A stretch of DNA of 64,000 bases, taken from NCBI GenBank assembly GCA_900073065.1, contig FJOG01000011.1, forward strand, positions 124,001 to 188,000, read 5' to 3'. The DNA is from Phialocephala subalpina (Eukaryota > Ascomycota > Leotiomycetes > Helotiales > Mollisiaceae). The notes under the pieces were generated by a model. It was not told where the DNA came from. It worked only from the letters and a program-made list of their open reading frames with translations, and did not search any database. The translations under genes and the position numbers were made by a program. Positions 23,440 to 32,588 of this stretch are shown piece by piece (within the stretch, counting starts at the first letter, position 1; every line of letters starts with the position of its first letter).

Positions 23440-24236
23440 TAATTTACTAGCGCGGGCACTGCCAGCCCAAATTTTTGAGAACTCTCCCCTCGTTTCTCCG
23501 TAATCAATTCACAACATCTTCGAATACTCGAAGAAAACACTTCAAACTCTCTCAATTTTACCTGCTCTCTGGTCCCATTGACCTCCTGACCCACTGAACA
23601 CTCTACTTTGGAACTTATCCCTTCTCATCCCAATAGGTAAGAGTTCCCCTAGCTCGCACAAGAGAGGCGGTGTTCCAAGTGCGCACTTTGCCCCAACGTG
23701 CCCAACAGCTATGATACTCAAAATCGTGCTCATGAGGCATTTCCCATCACAAAGCTAACATCTCGAACTGCAGATCTTCTCGATCCATCCTGGAAAAAAT
23801 ACCTCGGACCTGCCTTTGGTCCTCTCAAAGGCAAAACACCACACCACGGCTCCAGCAGCCGGAAGCGTAGTATCTGATCACGATTACTCCCTTCGACCCA
23901 ACCGGCATATCATCAACGACCTACCTCCTCCAACTGTTGCAGTCTACTAAGGATCTTGAGCGATTTTTGTTCGATCCTCCCTATAACAACCTCATTCCTT
24001 CCCCGACTTTTCAGCTGCCGCATAGGACGGGTTTAGAGGTTCTTCCTCTCGCAGAGGAAGAGTCGAGCCGACCTCGTCAGATCACTACAGGATCTGATCG
24101 ATACAGACCTCCCTAACACAACTTCAAAGCAAAAGTGAGTCTCGGTCGCGCCTGCCCACCTCGAAAATGTCCACCAAGCTAACAGTTCACAGGACAACCA
24201 TCACCAGAAAAATCACACCTCGATATTCTCGAGGAT
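23440..24236 (+). promoter_or_regulatory. Long, probably twice-spliced 5' leader of ornithine decarboxylase
   Basis: Two leader introns are visible. Intron A is 23637-23773 (GTAAGAG donor, GCTAAC branch, CTGCAG acceptor, 137 nt). Intron B is 24135-24192 (GTGAGTC donor, GCTAAC branch, CACAG acceptor, 58 nt). After removing both, I see no ATG between about 23440 and the start codon at 24237. ATGs occur only inside the introns (23711 and 23732 in A, near 24167 in B). The transcription start is not known and the left limit given is only the point from which the leader is AUG-free. Ornithine decarboxylase is usually under strong polyamine feedback, often through its leader. Confidence 0.6.
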
Positions 24237-25621
24237 ATGTCACCTTCCGCTATCCAAACCCTCGAAACCATACCAAGCCTTACGAGTGTTCACTCATTCT
24301 TTGAAAATTCGAAGAATACTTATCGCGAACACAACAATCATGGCGTGAATACACCCAAGAAGTTGATAGGGGATGCTTTGAAGGAAAGAATTGAAAGTAT
24401 CGATCACGATGCCTGCGAGGCCGGCGAGGAAGACACCTTCTTCGTAGCTGATCTCGGCGAGGTCTACCGGCAACACATGAGGTGGAAGTTGAATCTACCC
24501 CGCGTCAAGCCTTTTTATGGTGAGACAATCCTTCTTCATAGTGTGGCGTTGGCTAACAACGCACAGCGGTCAAGTGCAACCCTGACCCACAGGTCATCCG
24601 CCTTCTCGCGGGACTCGGTACGGGCTTTGATTGTGCCTCCAAGGCCGAGATTGAACAAGTTCTCAAGATGGACGTCGACCCAAGCCGCATTATCTACGCC
24701 CAACCGTGCAAAACGAACTCCTATGTCCGATATGCGAAGGATCACGGCGTCAAGCAGATGACATTCGACAATACCGATGAGCTCTACAAGATCAAGAAGC
24801 TCTTCCCGGGAGCGGAGCTTTTCCTCCGTATCTCTACCGATGATTCGTCCAGCTTGTGCCGCTTGAGCCTCAAGTTCGGAGCTGCTATGGATGTTACTGA
24901 TGAGCTTTTGGCTCTTGCCAAGGAGCTTGAATTGAATGTTGTTGGCGTCAGCTTCCATGTTGGCTCTGGTGCGTCCGACCCTCTCGCTTTCCTGAAGGCT
25001 GTCCAAGATGCACGGAAGGTCTTCGACCAAGCCGAAGTGTACGGCTTCAACTTGCACACTCTTGATGTCGGCGGGGGATTCACAGGCGAGACCTTCGAAG
25101 CAATGGCTGCTGTCCTCCGAGATGCATTAGACGAATACATACCATCTCACATCAACATCATCAGTGAGCCAGGCCGCTACTACGTTTCCTCCGCATTCAC
25201 CTTAGCCTGCCACGTTATTGCTCGCCGCACCATCGAAGACCCATCCCGCAACGAGAAGTCCTATATGCTCTATCTGAACGATGGCCTCTACGGCAACTTC
25301 TCCAGCATCATGTTCGACCACCAACATCCCGTCACTCAAGTCCTTCGTACCGGAGACCGCACCTACTACGACACCATCGCCAGCCAAGCTTCCACCGATG
25401 GTATCGAGTACTCCATCTGGGGTCCTACATGCGATGGCATCGACCGTATTGCTGAGAGCATCCGTTTTGATCACAATCTTGATGTGGGCGATTGGCTTTA
25501 CTTTCAGGACATGGGTGCTTACACCAAGTGCTCTGCTACGAGATTCAATGGTTTCAGTGATGCGCATGATGTTATCTATGTTGCTTCTGAGCCGGGGGCT
25601 AGGGCTTTGATGAACATGTAG
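24237..25621 (+). CDS. SPE1: Ornithine decarboxylase
   Basis: Two exons, 24237-24519 and 24567-25621, with a 47-nt intron whose removal restores PFYAVKCNPDPQVIRLLAGL. The 445-residue enzyme converts ornithine to putrescine, the first step of polyamine synthesis, with pyridoxal phosphate on Lys97 of AVKCN. Other expected elements are present: SFHVGSGASDPLAFLKA, LDVGGGFTG, the phosphate-binding EPGRYYV, LNDGLYGNFSSIMFDH, and the active-site Cys in WGPTCDGIDRI. The length matches fungal enzymes. A long spliced leader precedes it, suggesting post-transcriptional control. Confidence 0.97.
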
Positions 25622-26935
25622 TGGAGGATAAGAACCAAAAATGGAGATTCGAGATCAACAGGATCGAGATTAGATGAGAAAAATGAGCTGCTTTTGCTTT
25701 ACTCTGAACTTTGAGTATAGATTTTCTTTCTACAGACGCTGTGGCACACGGAGAAGAGATGAAAACCGGGGCAAGGTGTGCACCGCGAAGCTTCTACAGC
25801 AAGTGTACCAGTCACTAGGTTGGTTCTCAAGCATACATTCGTTTTGGTAGCAATTGAATATATTGCAGCGCACTGTTCTTACTTTCGAATTGTGATTCGG
25901 GTGTGATATGCATAACACTGATCTCTTTTGATTTCGTTACGAAAACACAGGGCCAAGGAGCTGATTGTTCTATTCCACGAGAGGACTTCCGCACCACGTC
26001 ATCTAAAGAAGCTCTCCTACCAGCTTCCGAAATCGACATGTTGTAGGCGAGCCAAGTGCGATCCTTCGAACCGACACTGACAGCCCGCATAGGAGTGCAT
26101 CTCAAGAACCAATGCACTCCCGTAACGCTGAGCTTCCTGGTGTCCTACGACACAGCAAGTTGACAATACTACAACAAAATGAAGACACAAGGAGAGCGCT
26201 TGATCACCTCAAGAAGGGGCAACGAAGCCCTAGGGATTCGGATTGAAGGCGGAGAAGACAAGTGTTTCGAAGTGGGCGTAAAATAGGATGTATTCCAAGA
26301 TTTGGTACAAGCAAGCAAAACGTGCAACGAAAAGGGCGGTCTTGTCCACTTCAAAACAATCAACAAGGCTCGCATGGTGTACAAGAAGACGAAAGTTGGA
26401 GATTACGGATATTCTCACGGCCATAATCACTGCAGCATCGACGAACATTCAAGGTTTAGACATAGTGTGCGTGTTTATTTGTAAAGTCTGCGGTCGACAG
26501 GTGATGCAGTGGAGAATCGCTGTCTATATACAAGATCATGCTCGTATTTGCTCATGCAAGTATATATCCCAATCCAATGCTACCTCCCTTTCCTAACTCC
26601 AATGTGGTCTATGTAATTGTTCATGTAAGTATTCGTTACTAGTGGCCTCTATGCCCATTGAGAGGTGATGCCGTTGGCGAAAAAGATGGATAACTAACCA
26701 AGCTCTCGCTAGCCCAAGTATCGAGGCCAGTATCGAAGCATCGCCCATGTTGGATGTAAAGGTCGTCGTCTTCGATGTCCGTCGGAGATGTGTTCTCTAG
26801 GCGAGGCCATCATGATCATCGACTCCAAGTTGAACATCGCCAAGTCGCAGCAGCTCCGCGACTCAGACCCCAGTTCCTGCGACCACGACCAAGAAGGTTC
26901 CGTCCCATGCGGCCCAAAATCCCAGACGCCGCTCC
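25622..26935. other. Intergenic stretch of 1.3 kb
   Basis: The 3' ends of ornithine decarboxylase and the exonuclease-like gene face each other across this stretch. Several overlapping short frames exist on both strands, but none has a domain, signal peptide or splice support. Confidence 0.45.
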
Positions 26936-29164
26936 CTAAACCCCGTCATAATATTCATACCTCACTCCTCCTCCCCCCCCCTCCTCCTTCTCCACCTCCT
27001 CATTATACCCACTATCCCTCGCCATCTCAAAATACGGATGTTCCTCCATATACCGTCCTCCCACCGGCATCCTCCACACCCTCAACACACCTCTCAATCT
27101 CCTCTTCTCATACGGCATTCCCTCCGCCCTAATAGCCTCAAGAACCATCTTCGCCACACTCCTCGCAGACGTCGGAGGCGAGCGGAGCATAGCTCCGATA
27201 CCGTCTAGTCCGATTCGAGGGTTGTCGAGCCAGAGGTAGTAGGTTTTGAGGCTGCGGCGGGAGAGGTGAGTGGGGCTCAATGGGAGATGGGAGACATCTC
27301 CCAGTTTTCCGAACTTACCGATACCTTTCTTTTTGGTGGTGGGGGTCTTTATGAAATTGGAGGCGGCGGCTTCAGCTTTTTTTACGGCTTCATATTTTTT
27401 GGAGGTGGTGAGGAGGGAAGTGGTGTTGGTTGAGGAGAAGAATGAGTGTGAGAGTTCTTCGGCCGGGACGAAATCTTCATAATCGCTGACGGGCTCGGGC
27501 TCGGTGGCCTCTTCCTCTTTGAGGGCTCTCTTGTTGTATTTCTTGGTTCGGAGGATGACTTTGGCGTCTTCGGATCGGACTTTTGGTTCGTCTACGTCGG
27601 ATGGGATCTCGATGCCTTCGGCGAGTCGAATCGGTAGGTTGGTCTCAGCAAAATATGGACGAGGTGGAACGGGATCCAGAGCTAGACGCTTCAATTCCAA
27701 TGTGTGGTATAACTGCAGGCCTGCATACGAATCTGATGCAGCATACATGACCTGATTGGTGTCAAGCATTTTGCTCCAGTCAAGCATCCTGACCTCATCG
27801 CCTTTGTACAGAGGTAGATGGAGATGTTCTTGTACTTGTTTTGCAAGCGAGACAAGTCTCCGATCGATCAATTCGACATCCTTGCTTTTAGAGAATTTGA
27901 CCAGCTTGTGCAAATGACTAAGTTCGAGAATTCCTCGAGCATGAATATCGAGGTAATTCCTTAACCGTGTACAATCTGCTTTAATGGCGACCCCGACCTT
28001 TGTAACCTCCGGATCCTCCATGATCTTCTTCAACGACGGTGCAACAAGGGTTACCAGACTGTTTTCGCTCGTCTTGCCGTTTGATGGAATTGGGTATAGA
28101 GCAATATGAAAAAGAGCTATCCTGCCCTCGCAGGCAATTTGAACCAAAGAAACGTTCTTTTTAGCTTTGTGGAGCTTGTGTGCATTCGGTGCCCATTCAA
28201 TATCGAAACCAATGACCTTCTCGCCGGTGAAGTGCTCCTTGATCACCTTCTCCGTGGTGAGAATGGACCTGCAATAGTGCACTATAGGCTTTTTGACCTT
28301 TCCTTCAGCGTCTGGTGGACTTCTGTACATGGCATGCGTCCAGTAAGACCCTTCTGAACCTGGCGCCGCATCCTTTGCAGCTCTGAATAATTCTTCTGGT
28401 ATCTTATAGGATGTGGAGGTCTCCGGTACCTCGTTTTGCTCGGGGTCGTTCAGCGCCAATTCGTGGAGCTCCTCTGCTGTTGGTTTGGCATTCTTTATGG
28501 ACTCTTCCTCCATCACAGCCTCTGCTTTGACATTGGGCTCTGCTTCCAGCTCGGGCAGATCTGCAGATGCCATAACATAATTGTCTTCGGCGTTCGAGTG
28601 CAGTAGATGGTCCGGTTGTAACTCTGCCGCTGCAGCAAAGTTCGGAGATCGCGGTGTGCTCGATATTGTTCGGAAGACAATGCCATTCTTAGGATGCCAT
28701 GTTCTGAGTTGTGGATAGACGATAGTCGGTCGCGCAGCACTGGATCTTTTCATTGGGTCAGCAATGCCATTTGGTCCTCGAGTATATACTGACAATGCTC
28801 GATCTCCAGTCCTCGAGGCTGTTGGTCGCATGTTCTCGGTGGCGGGCGCAGAACTCTCTCTGGAGTTCATAGTGCACATTATTATCGGTCGTCGAAGTGT
28901 CTTTCCCAGCGTTGATGCTCCATGACTACGAGGGAGCATGACCGTGGGTTTTATTGTTGATGTGTTGTCAGTAGCACAGGTTCTTGTCGAAGGCAGACGC
29001 GTCGTGATGTCCAATCGATTCGAGTCGCGCCAAAGTTCAGACGTCGTGCAATCCGAGCAAACATCACCGAGATTTCTTGAATCACGAGAGCGTACAACGA
29101 AATCAAAGCCAACAACTCCTCTGGTAGATGAAGATACCCCATGAACGATTCTGAACGTCTTCAT
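26936..29164 (-). CDS. 3'-5' exonuclease domain protein (WRN/RNase D type)
   Basis: A single-exon protein of up to 742 residues. The exonuclease core begins with KVIGFDIEWAPN near residue 320 (the DxE metal motif). It continues with VSLVQIACEGRIALFHIALY and VTKVGVAIKADCTRLRNYLD, and ends with the YxxxD motif in QVMYAASDSYAGLQLYHTLE, so all four acidic DEDDy residues are present. A C-terminal region (YLWLDNPRIGLDGIGAMLRS) resembles the HRDC-like tail of fungal relatives. The N-terminal 200 residues are low-complexity. The ATG at 29164 is the first, but a start at MLPRSHGAST further in is equally possible. Its role is probably in DNA or RNA end processing, with the exact substrate unknown. Confidence 0.85.
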   Translation of the reverse strand: MKTFRIVHGVSSSTRGVVGFDFVVRSRDSRNLGDVCSDCTTSELWRDSNRLDITTRLPSTRTCATDNTSTIKPTVMLPRSHGASTLGKTLRRPIIMCTMNSRESSAPATENMRPTASRTGDRALSVYTRGPNGIADPMKRSSAARPTIVYPQLRTWHPKNGIVFRTISSTPRSPNFAAAAELQPDHLLHSNAEDNYVMASADLPELEAEPNVKAEAVMEEESIKNAKPTAEELHELALNDPEQNEVPETSTSYKIPEELFRAAKDAAPGSEGSYWTHAMYRSPPDAEGKVKKPIVHYCRSILTTEKVIKEHFTGEKVIGFDIEWAPNAHKLHKAKKNVSLVQIACEGRIALFHIALYPIPSNGKTSENSLVTLVAPSLKKIMEDPEVTKVGVAIKADCTRLRNYLDIHARGILELSHLHKLVKFSKSKDVELIDRRLVSLAKQVQEHLHLPLYKGDEVRMLDWSKMLDTNQVMYAASDSYAGLQLYHTLELKRLALDPVPPRPYFAETNLPIRLAEGIEIPSDVDEPKVRSEDAKVILRTKKYNKRALKEEEATEPEPVSDYEDFVPAEELSHSFFSSTNTTSLLTTSKKYEAVKKAEAAASNFIKTPTTKKKGIGKFGKLGDVSHLPLSPTHLSRRSLKTYYLWLDNPRIGLDGIGAMLRSPPTSARSVAKMVLEAIRAEGMPYEKRRLRGVLRVWRMPVGGRYMEEHPYFEMARDSGYNEEVEKEEGGGGGVRYEYYDGV

Positions 29165-29412
29165 CTATCTTAAGCATCAGCTTTGTGCCACTGTAAGTCA
29201 TTACCTTCCTTGATTCTGCGTCTGCAACTCTGCATACCCCTCCTCACGTGCCTCGAGATCTCTGCCCCTGTTGGTCTTTGGCCTCAAACAGAGTGCCTGG
29301 CGAGGACTGGGAACTTTCAACCTCTTCTTGGTCTCGCAATTTCTACTATCCAGATAGCTAATACTCGAAGGGACAGCTTTACCTCAACGCATCCCTCCAC
29401 TCACCACACAAA

Positions 29413-29866
29413 ATGGCATCACAATTACTTCCTCTCGGTTAGTCGACCTCAAAATCATCTATCAGAGTGTTATACTGACCGCGATGACAGAACTGATCGA
29501 CAAGTGCGTTGGATCCAAGATCTGGGTCGTCATGAAGGGAGACAAGGGTATATTTTCCTTCCCAATACCAATAGAAATCAGCTGATCATGTACCAGAGTT
29601 CAGCGGTACTCTCGTTGGGTTCGATGACTACGTCAATATGGTGCTTGAGGATGTTACCGAATTGTAAAGATCTCAAAGTCCGGGGAAAGGAGAGGCGTTG
29701 ACATGGTACATAGTGACTACTCCGGAAATCACACAAAGCTCTCCAAGATCCTGCTAAATGGAAATAACATCTGCATGGTAATGCCTATTCTATTGTTGGA
29801 GGCTCTTGTACTGACTAGATCCAGTTGATACCTGGTGGAGAAGGACCGGTTGCTGCGGGATCATGA
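29413..29866 (+). CDS. LSM5: U6 snRNA-associated Sm-like protein LSm5
   Basis: Five small exons: 29413-29437, 29491-29547, 29597-29663, 29714-29777 and 29825-29866, totalling 255 nt for 84 residues. All introns are 47-53 nt with ordinary signals. The protein has the two Sm motifs: [20 protein letters not shown], then GTLVGFDDYVNMVLEDVTE, and KILLNGNNICMLIPGGEGP at the end. LSm5 is part of the nuclear LSm2-8 ring on U6 snRNA and the cytosolic LSm1-7 ring in mRNA decay. The gene lies about 250 bp from the divergent exonuclease-like gene. Assignment to LSm5 rather than another LSm rests on GFDDYVNMVLEDVTE and the short GGEGP tail. Confidence 0.93.
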
Positions 29867-30013
29867 TGATGCATGAGGTTGGGAGATAGGGAGAGGATGT
29901 GGTGGGTTGAGACATCATGGCAATAGCAAGCATTGGTGAATACGCTTTTCTCCCACCAAAATATCTATTGACAGGTCGTGCATCTGAGAAGTGTTCATTT
30001 GTGTGCTTGAGAA

Positions 30014-30325
30014 TTAAAATGGATTTGTGAAAGGTCCAAGTGGAATGCCTGTTGACTTTTTCCTTGCTTGTTCTTCCGCACCTTCCACCTTCATTTCGAA
30101 TTCGGCCCTTGACTGCTCGAGTTCCTTCACTTTGCTTTCTTTCCATTCTTTTCTTGCTTTCATAACTATCGCCTGCCGTGCTTTCAGATCATTACCCATG
30201 ATGTTTATCCCTCCAAATCCTCCTCCCCTACCAGAATGGAAAGAGCCAACGAGAGTATCATACAATACCGAGTAATCTCCTCCGACTCTTTCTGTTGAGC
30301 GGTTGATGCGCACGTGTCTGGACAT
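30014..30325 (-). CDS. Small conserved-looking protein of unknown function
   Basis: A single-exon 103-residue protein starting MSRHVRINRSTERVGGDYSV, with a Gly-rich stretch (HSGRGGGFGGINIMG) and a charged, probably helical region (ARKEWKESKVKELEQSRAEF). It ends in TGIPLGPFTNPF. The even composition and long helical segment look like a real small protein. No family is recognised. It lies tail-to-tail with LSM5. Confidence 0.5.
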   Translation of the reverse strand: MSRHVRINRSTERVGGDYSVLYDTLVGSFHSGRGGGFGGINIMGNDLKARQAIVMKARKEWKESKVKELEQSRAEFEMKVEGAEEQARKKSTGIPLGPFTNPF

Positions 30326-30416
30326 TAGGAGGCACTAGCGTTAACTAGCGTGGTTGTGCCCTTAATAAGGGGCCCTTAGATTATTCCCCAAAAAATCTAT
30401 CGCACTTACAACCACT

Positions 30417-30860
30417 TTACCCAGACCTCATGCACTGTGATGCCACCGTACCCTCATTACTTTCTATTCTCTGGAGCAACAAATCCACATTAGACACCTT
30501 GAGGTGACCTCTCGGAAGATCGGCTTCTAGCCATGCGAAGCGACGGCCAAGTCTTGCAAGCGCTCGAAGTTCAACAGTGAAAGCTGTGGTTCCTGTATAT
30601 GTTCGCTTACGCAGAAACGTCTCGTCCCAGTCCTTAAAGTAAACGTAGTGTTGGATCTCAGTCTTTGTCTCCCTTCGGTCAACTCTGATTTCGCCCATCG
30701 AGTTGAACTTTGGGAACTGGCTGACGAGAGTTTCAGCATTGACTGCTTCATGGACGTTGCGCAGAACGATATAGTATGGAAACTTTTGTATTTCTCGGAT
30801 GCAAGTGGGTTGCTCCTCTTCTTCGAGGGCGCGCTGTTGGTCTTGAGGTGCCGTCGCCAT
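30417..30860 (-). CDS. Orphan protein with a truncated tandem paralog next door
   Basis: A single-exon 147-residue protein from the ATG at 30860. It has a Gln/Glu-rich start and a central block FPYYIVLRNVHEAVNAETLV followed by QFPKFNSMGEIRVDRRETKT, reminiscent in shape of an RNP-type alpha/beta fold, though no RNP motif is present. The C-terminal block TGTTAFTVELRALARLG...GHLKVSNVDLLLQRIE is repeated in a diverged form at 31219-31548. The paralogy supports both being derived from a real gene. No function can be named. Confidence 0.5.
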   Translation of the reverse strand: MATAPQDQQRALEEEEQPTCIREIQKFPYYIVLRNVHEAVNAETLVSQFPKFNSMGEIRVDRRETKTEIQHYVYFKDWDETFLRKRTYTGTTAFTVELRALARLGRRFAWLEADLPRGHLKVSNVDLLLQRIESNEGTVASQCMRSG

Positions 30861-31218
30861 GGTGTTGAAGTAGTTTTGGGGGAGAGGTTGAGTCCTGTGG
30901 ATTGCTTTCGTAGTTGGAAGTAGAAGCGTTATGACTCGTCTCGCTTCCTTGTATGCGTTTACTTTCTATCTTGGGATTCTAGATAACGCACTCACTTTTG
31001 GAAGAAGTACTAGTATCGATTGATCTCACGAAAATCCGAGCCCACTTGATAATTTCCAAGTTTTTCCTCTCACATGGTGAGCCAAGCGGAGGACATTTGA
31101 GGAGCGATTACATCAACGCTTGTGTGAGAAAGTATAAAAGAGAGCAGCACAATCATGAATTGCGTAAGCCTGATTGCTCAATAAAGTTTCCCTTTGTACA
31201 TGGCTTCGCCGTCATACG
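30861..31218. other. Short stretch between the two related ORFs
   Basis: About 360 bp with no gene. It separates the intact orphan gene from its truncated relative. Confidence 0.45.
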
Positions 31219-31548
31219 TTAGCTTCGAGTCTCATCATCTTTGCCTCCACTCTCCAGTCTAGCCTGCTCGAGTTCCTGGCACATTTCTTCTTCTTTTATT
31301 TGCTTCTCTAGTCTTTGCTTATCTGCCGACTTCATGAGGACGGTTTCATATTTCCTCATGGCATTTTCACCATCCTCCTTGATTCTCGCTAGCAAGAGCT
31401 CAAAATTATTGACTTTGATGTACCCACCAACTTCACGCGCTTCCATGCGTGTTACCCACACTTCCAGTCTTGCCAAAGCCTTGAGCTCCACAGTATAGAC
31501 AGTCGTTCCAGCACATGTCTTTCGGTTGATTCTGGTATTCTCGCTCTT
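31219..31548 (-). pseudogene. Truncated paralog of the orphan gene at 30417-30860
   Basis: The frame reads TRINRKTCAGTTVYTVELKA, then LARLEVWVTRMEAREVGGYI and KVNNFELLLARIKEDGENAM, aligning with the C-terminal half of the neighbour (RKRTYTGTTAFTVELRALAR and HLKVSNVDLLLQRIE). It has an extra Glu/Lys-rich coiled tail (KQRLEKQIKEEEMCQELEQA). It opens directly after a CTTAG that could be a splice acceptor at 31549, but no upstream exon with an ATG and the paralog's N-terminal half is found. It is either a truncated relic or the last exon of a gene whose start I cannot see. Confidence 0.45.
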
Positions 31549-31627
31549 CTAAGCTCAATGAAGGGTACTCGCTCCATAAACAAAACGATGGGAGCAATTC
31601 AAGAGTCAGAAACGACACAACTAACCT

Positions 31628-32588
31628 CTAACCCCCAATCCCCAACCACTTCATCCACCCACTCCTCACCGGCACCACAAACCGAAATCTCGCCGAATCC
31701 CACTCATCTAACATCTTCCCCGTCGCCCTCTGTAAATCAATCCTAGCCAACTCCCTCTCCGCCCCATTCCTACTCTCATTAATCCTCAATACGGCACTAA
31801 CAGCGTCCCAAAACCTCTCTTCACTCTCATACTTCAGTCCTTGACCATAGCGATGACATTGCGTCATCAAGTTGGTGAATCGGTAGTGCTCGAGACGGAG
31901 AGTGCCGTCTTCTGATTGCGGGTTAGAGGTGTGGAGGTGGACATTTCGGGCGGGGACGATGCGTTTTGAACTGGGGAGGAGCCAGGCGTACTTTATGGGT
32001 TGGGGGTCTTGGAATTTTCTTGAAGAGGGGTGGATTGCGTGCCAGGTTTCTGTGGGGAGGACTTCGGTGGCGTCTAGTTCGATGCAGGTGTTTAGATGGA
32101 TGAAGTTCCGTTCGGCCCATTGTTTCATGATTTGAAGCGCTTCATGAGGTGCATCTCCGAGGAAGTGACACTGATAGCATTATTTTCGTCCTCTTTTGGC
32201 TGTCATCAGGAACGAGTTGTGACTCACTGGAAGGACGTGTATCAAGTCCTCGCCATTGTTTGATTTGTCGCAACCAAGCACGATAGCAGCATTTGTCAAC
32301 TCCAATGGCCCCTTCTTATTGGCAACCCCAAATTTCCCTACCGAATCTCCCCCGTGTATGCTGGTCCAAAATGCTAACCACAGTCCCAACACTGATCTTC
32401 CACGGAGTATCCCTGGCACAAACACGTGTGTACTCCTCTGCCACATGTTCCGGCGGCGTAGGTGGAGGTGTTCCAGACTCCTTCACTTCTGAGAGTGAGT
32501 TTTCTGAAAGCTTTGAAGAAGGTTTTGGGGCTGATAATATTGTGCTTCTCGACAGGTGCTCGTTCAGGTCGCCTCTGAAGGAATGCAT
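31628..32588 (-). pseudogene. Orphan protein gene with one frameshift
   Basis: Exon 1 starts at the ATG at 32588 (MHSFRGDLNEHLSRSTIL) and runs through DTPWKISVGTVVSILDQHTR. There the frame must shift by one base at the G5 run at 32349-32353 to continue as VGKFGVANKKGPLELTNAAI and then to VLP at 32228. A 57-nt intron (32227-32171, GTGAGT donor, TATCAG acceptor) leads to exon 2 (32170-31628). Exon 2 contains ALQIMKQWAERNFIHLNTCI, PIKYAWLLPSSKRIVPARNV and FRFVVPVRSGWMKWLGIGG. The two frames on either side are both protein-like. No domain is recognised. The lesion may be real decay or a homopolymer error. Confidence 0.5.

Noticed and set aside
24536..25567. Long minus-strand frames opposite ornithine decarboxylase
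   Set aside because: Shadow frames of a strongly codon-biased gene.
26788..27132. Plus-strand Pro/Thr-rich frame
   Set aside because: It is antisense to the C-terminal part of the exonuclease-domain gene and mirrors its codon pattern.
32349..32390. Short intron as an alternative to the frameshift in the orphan gene
   Set aside because: The only GT...AG pair would give an intron of about 32-42 nt with no branch site, shorter than every other intron in the window.
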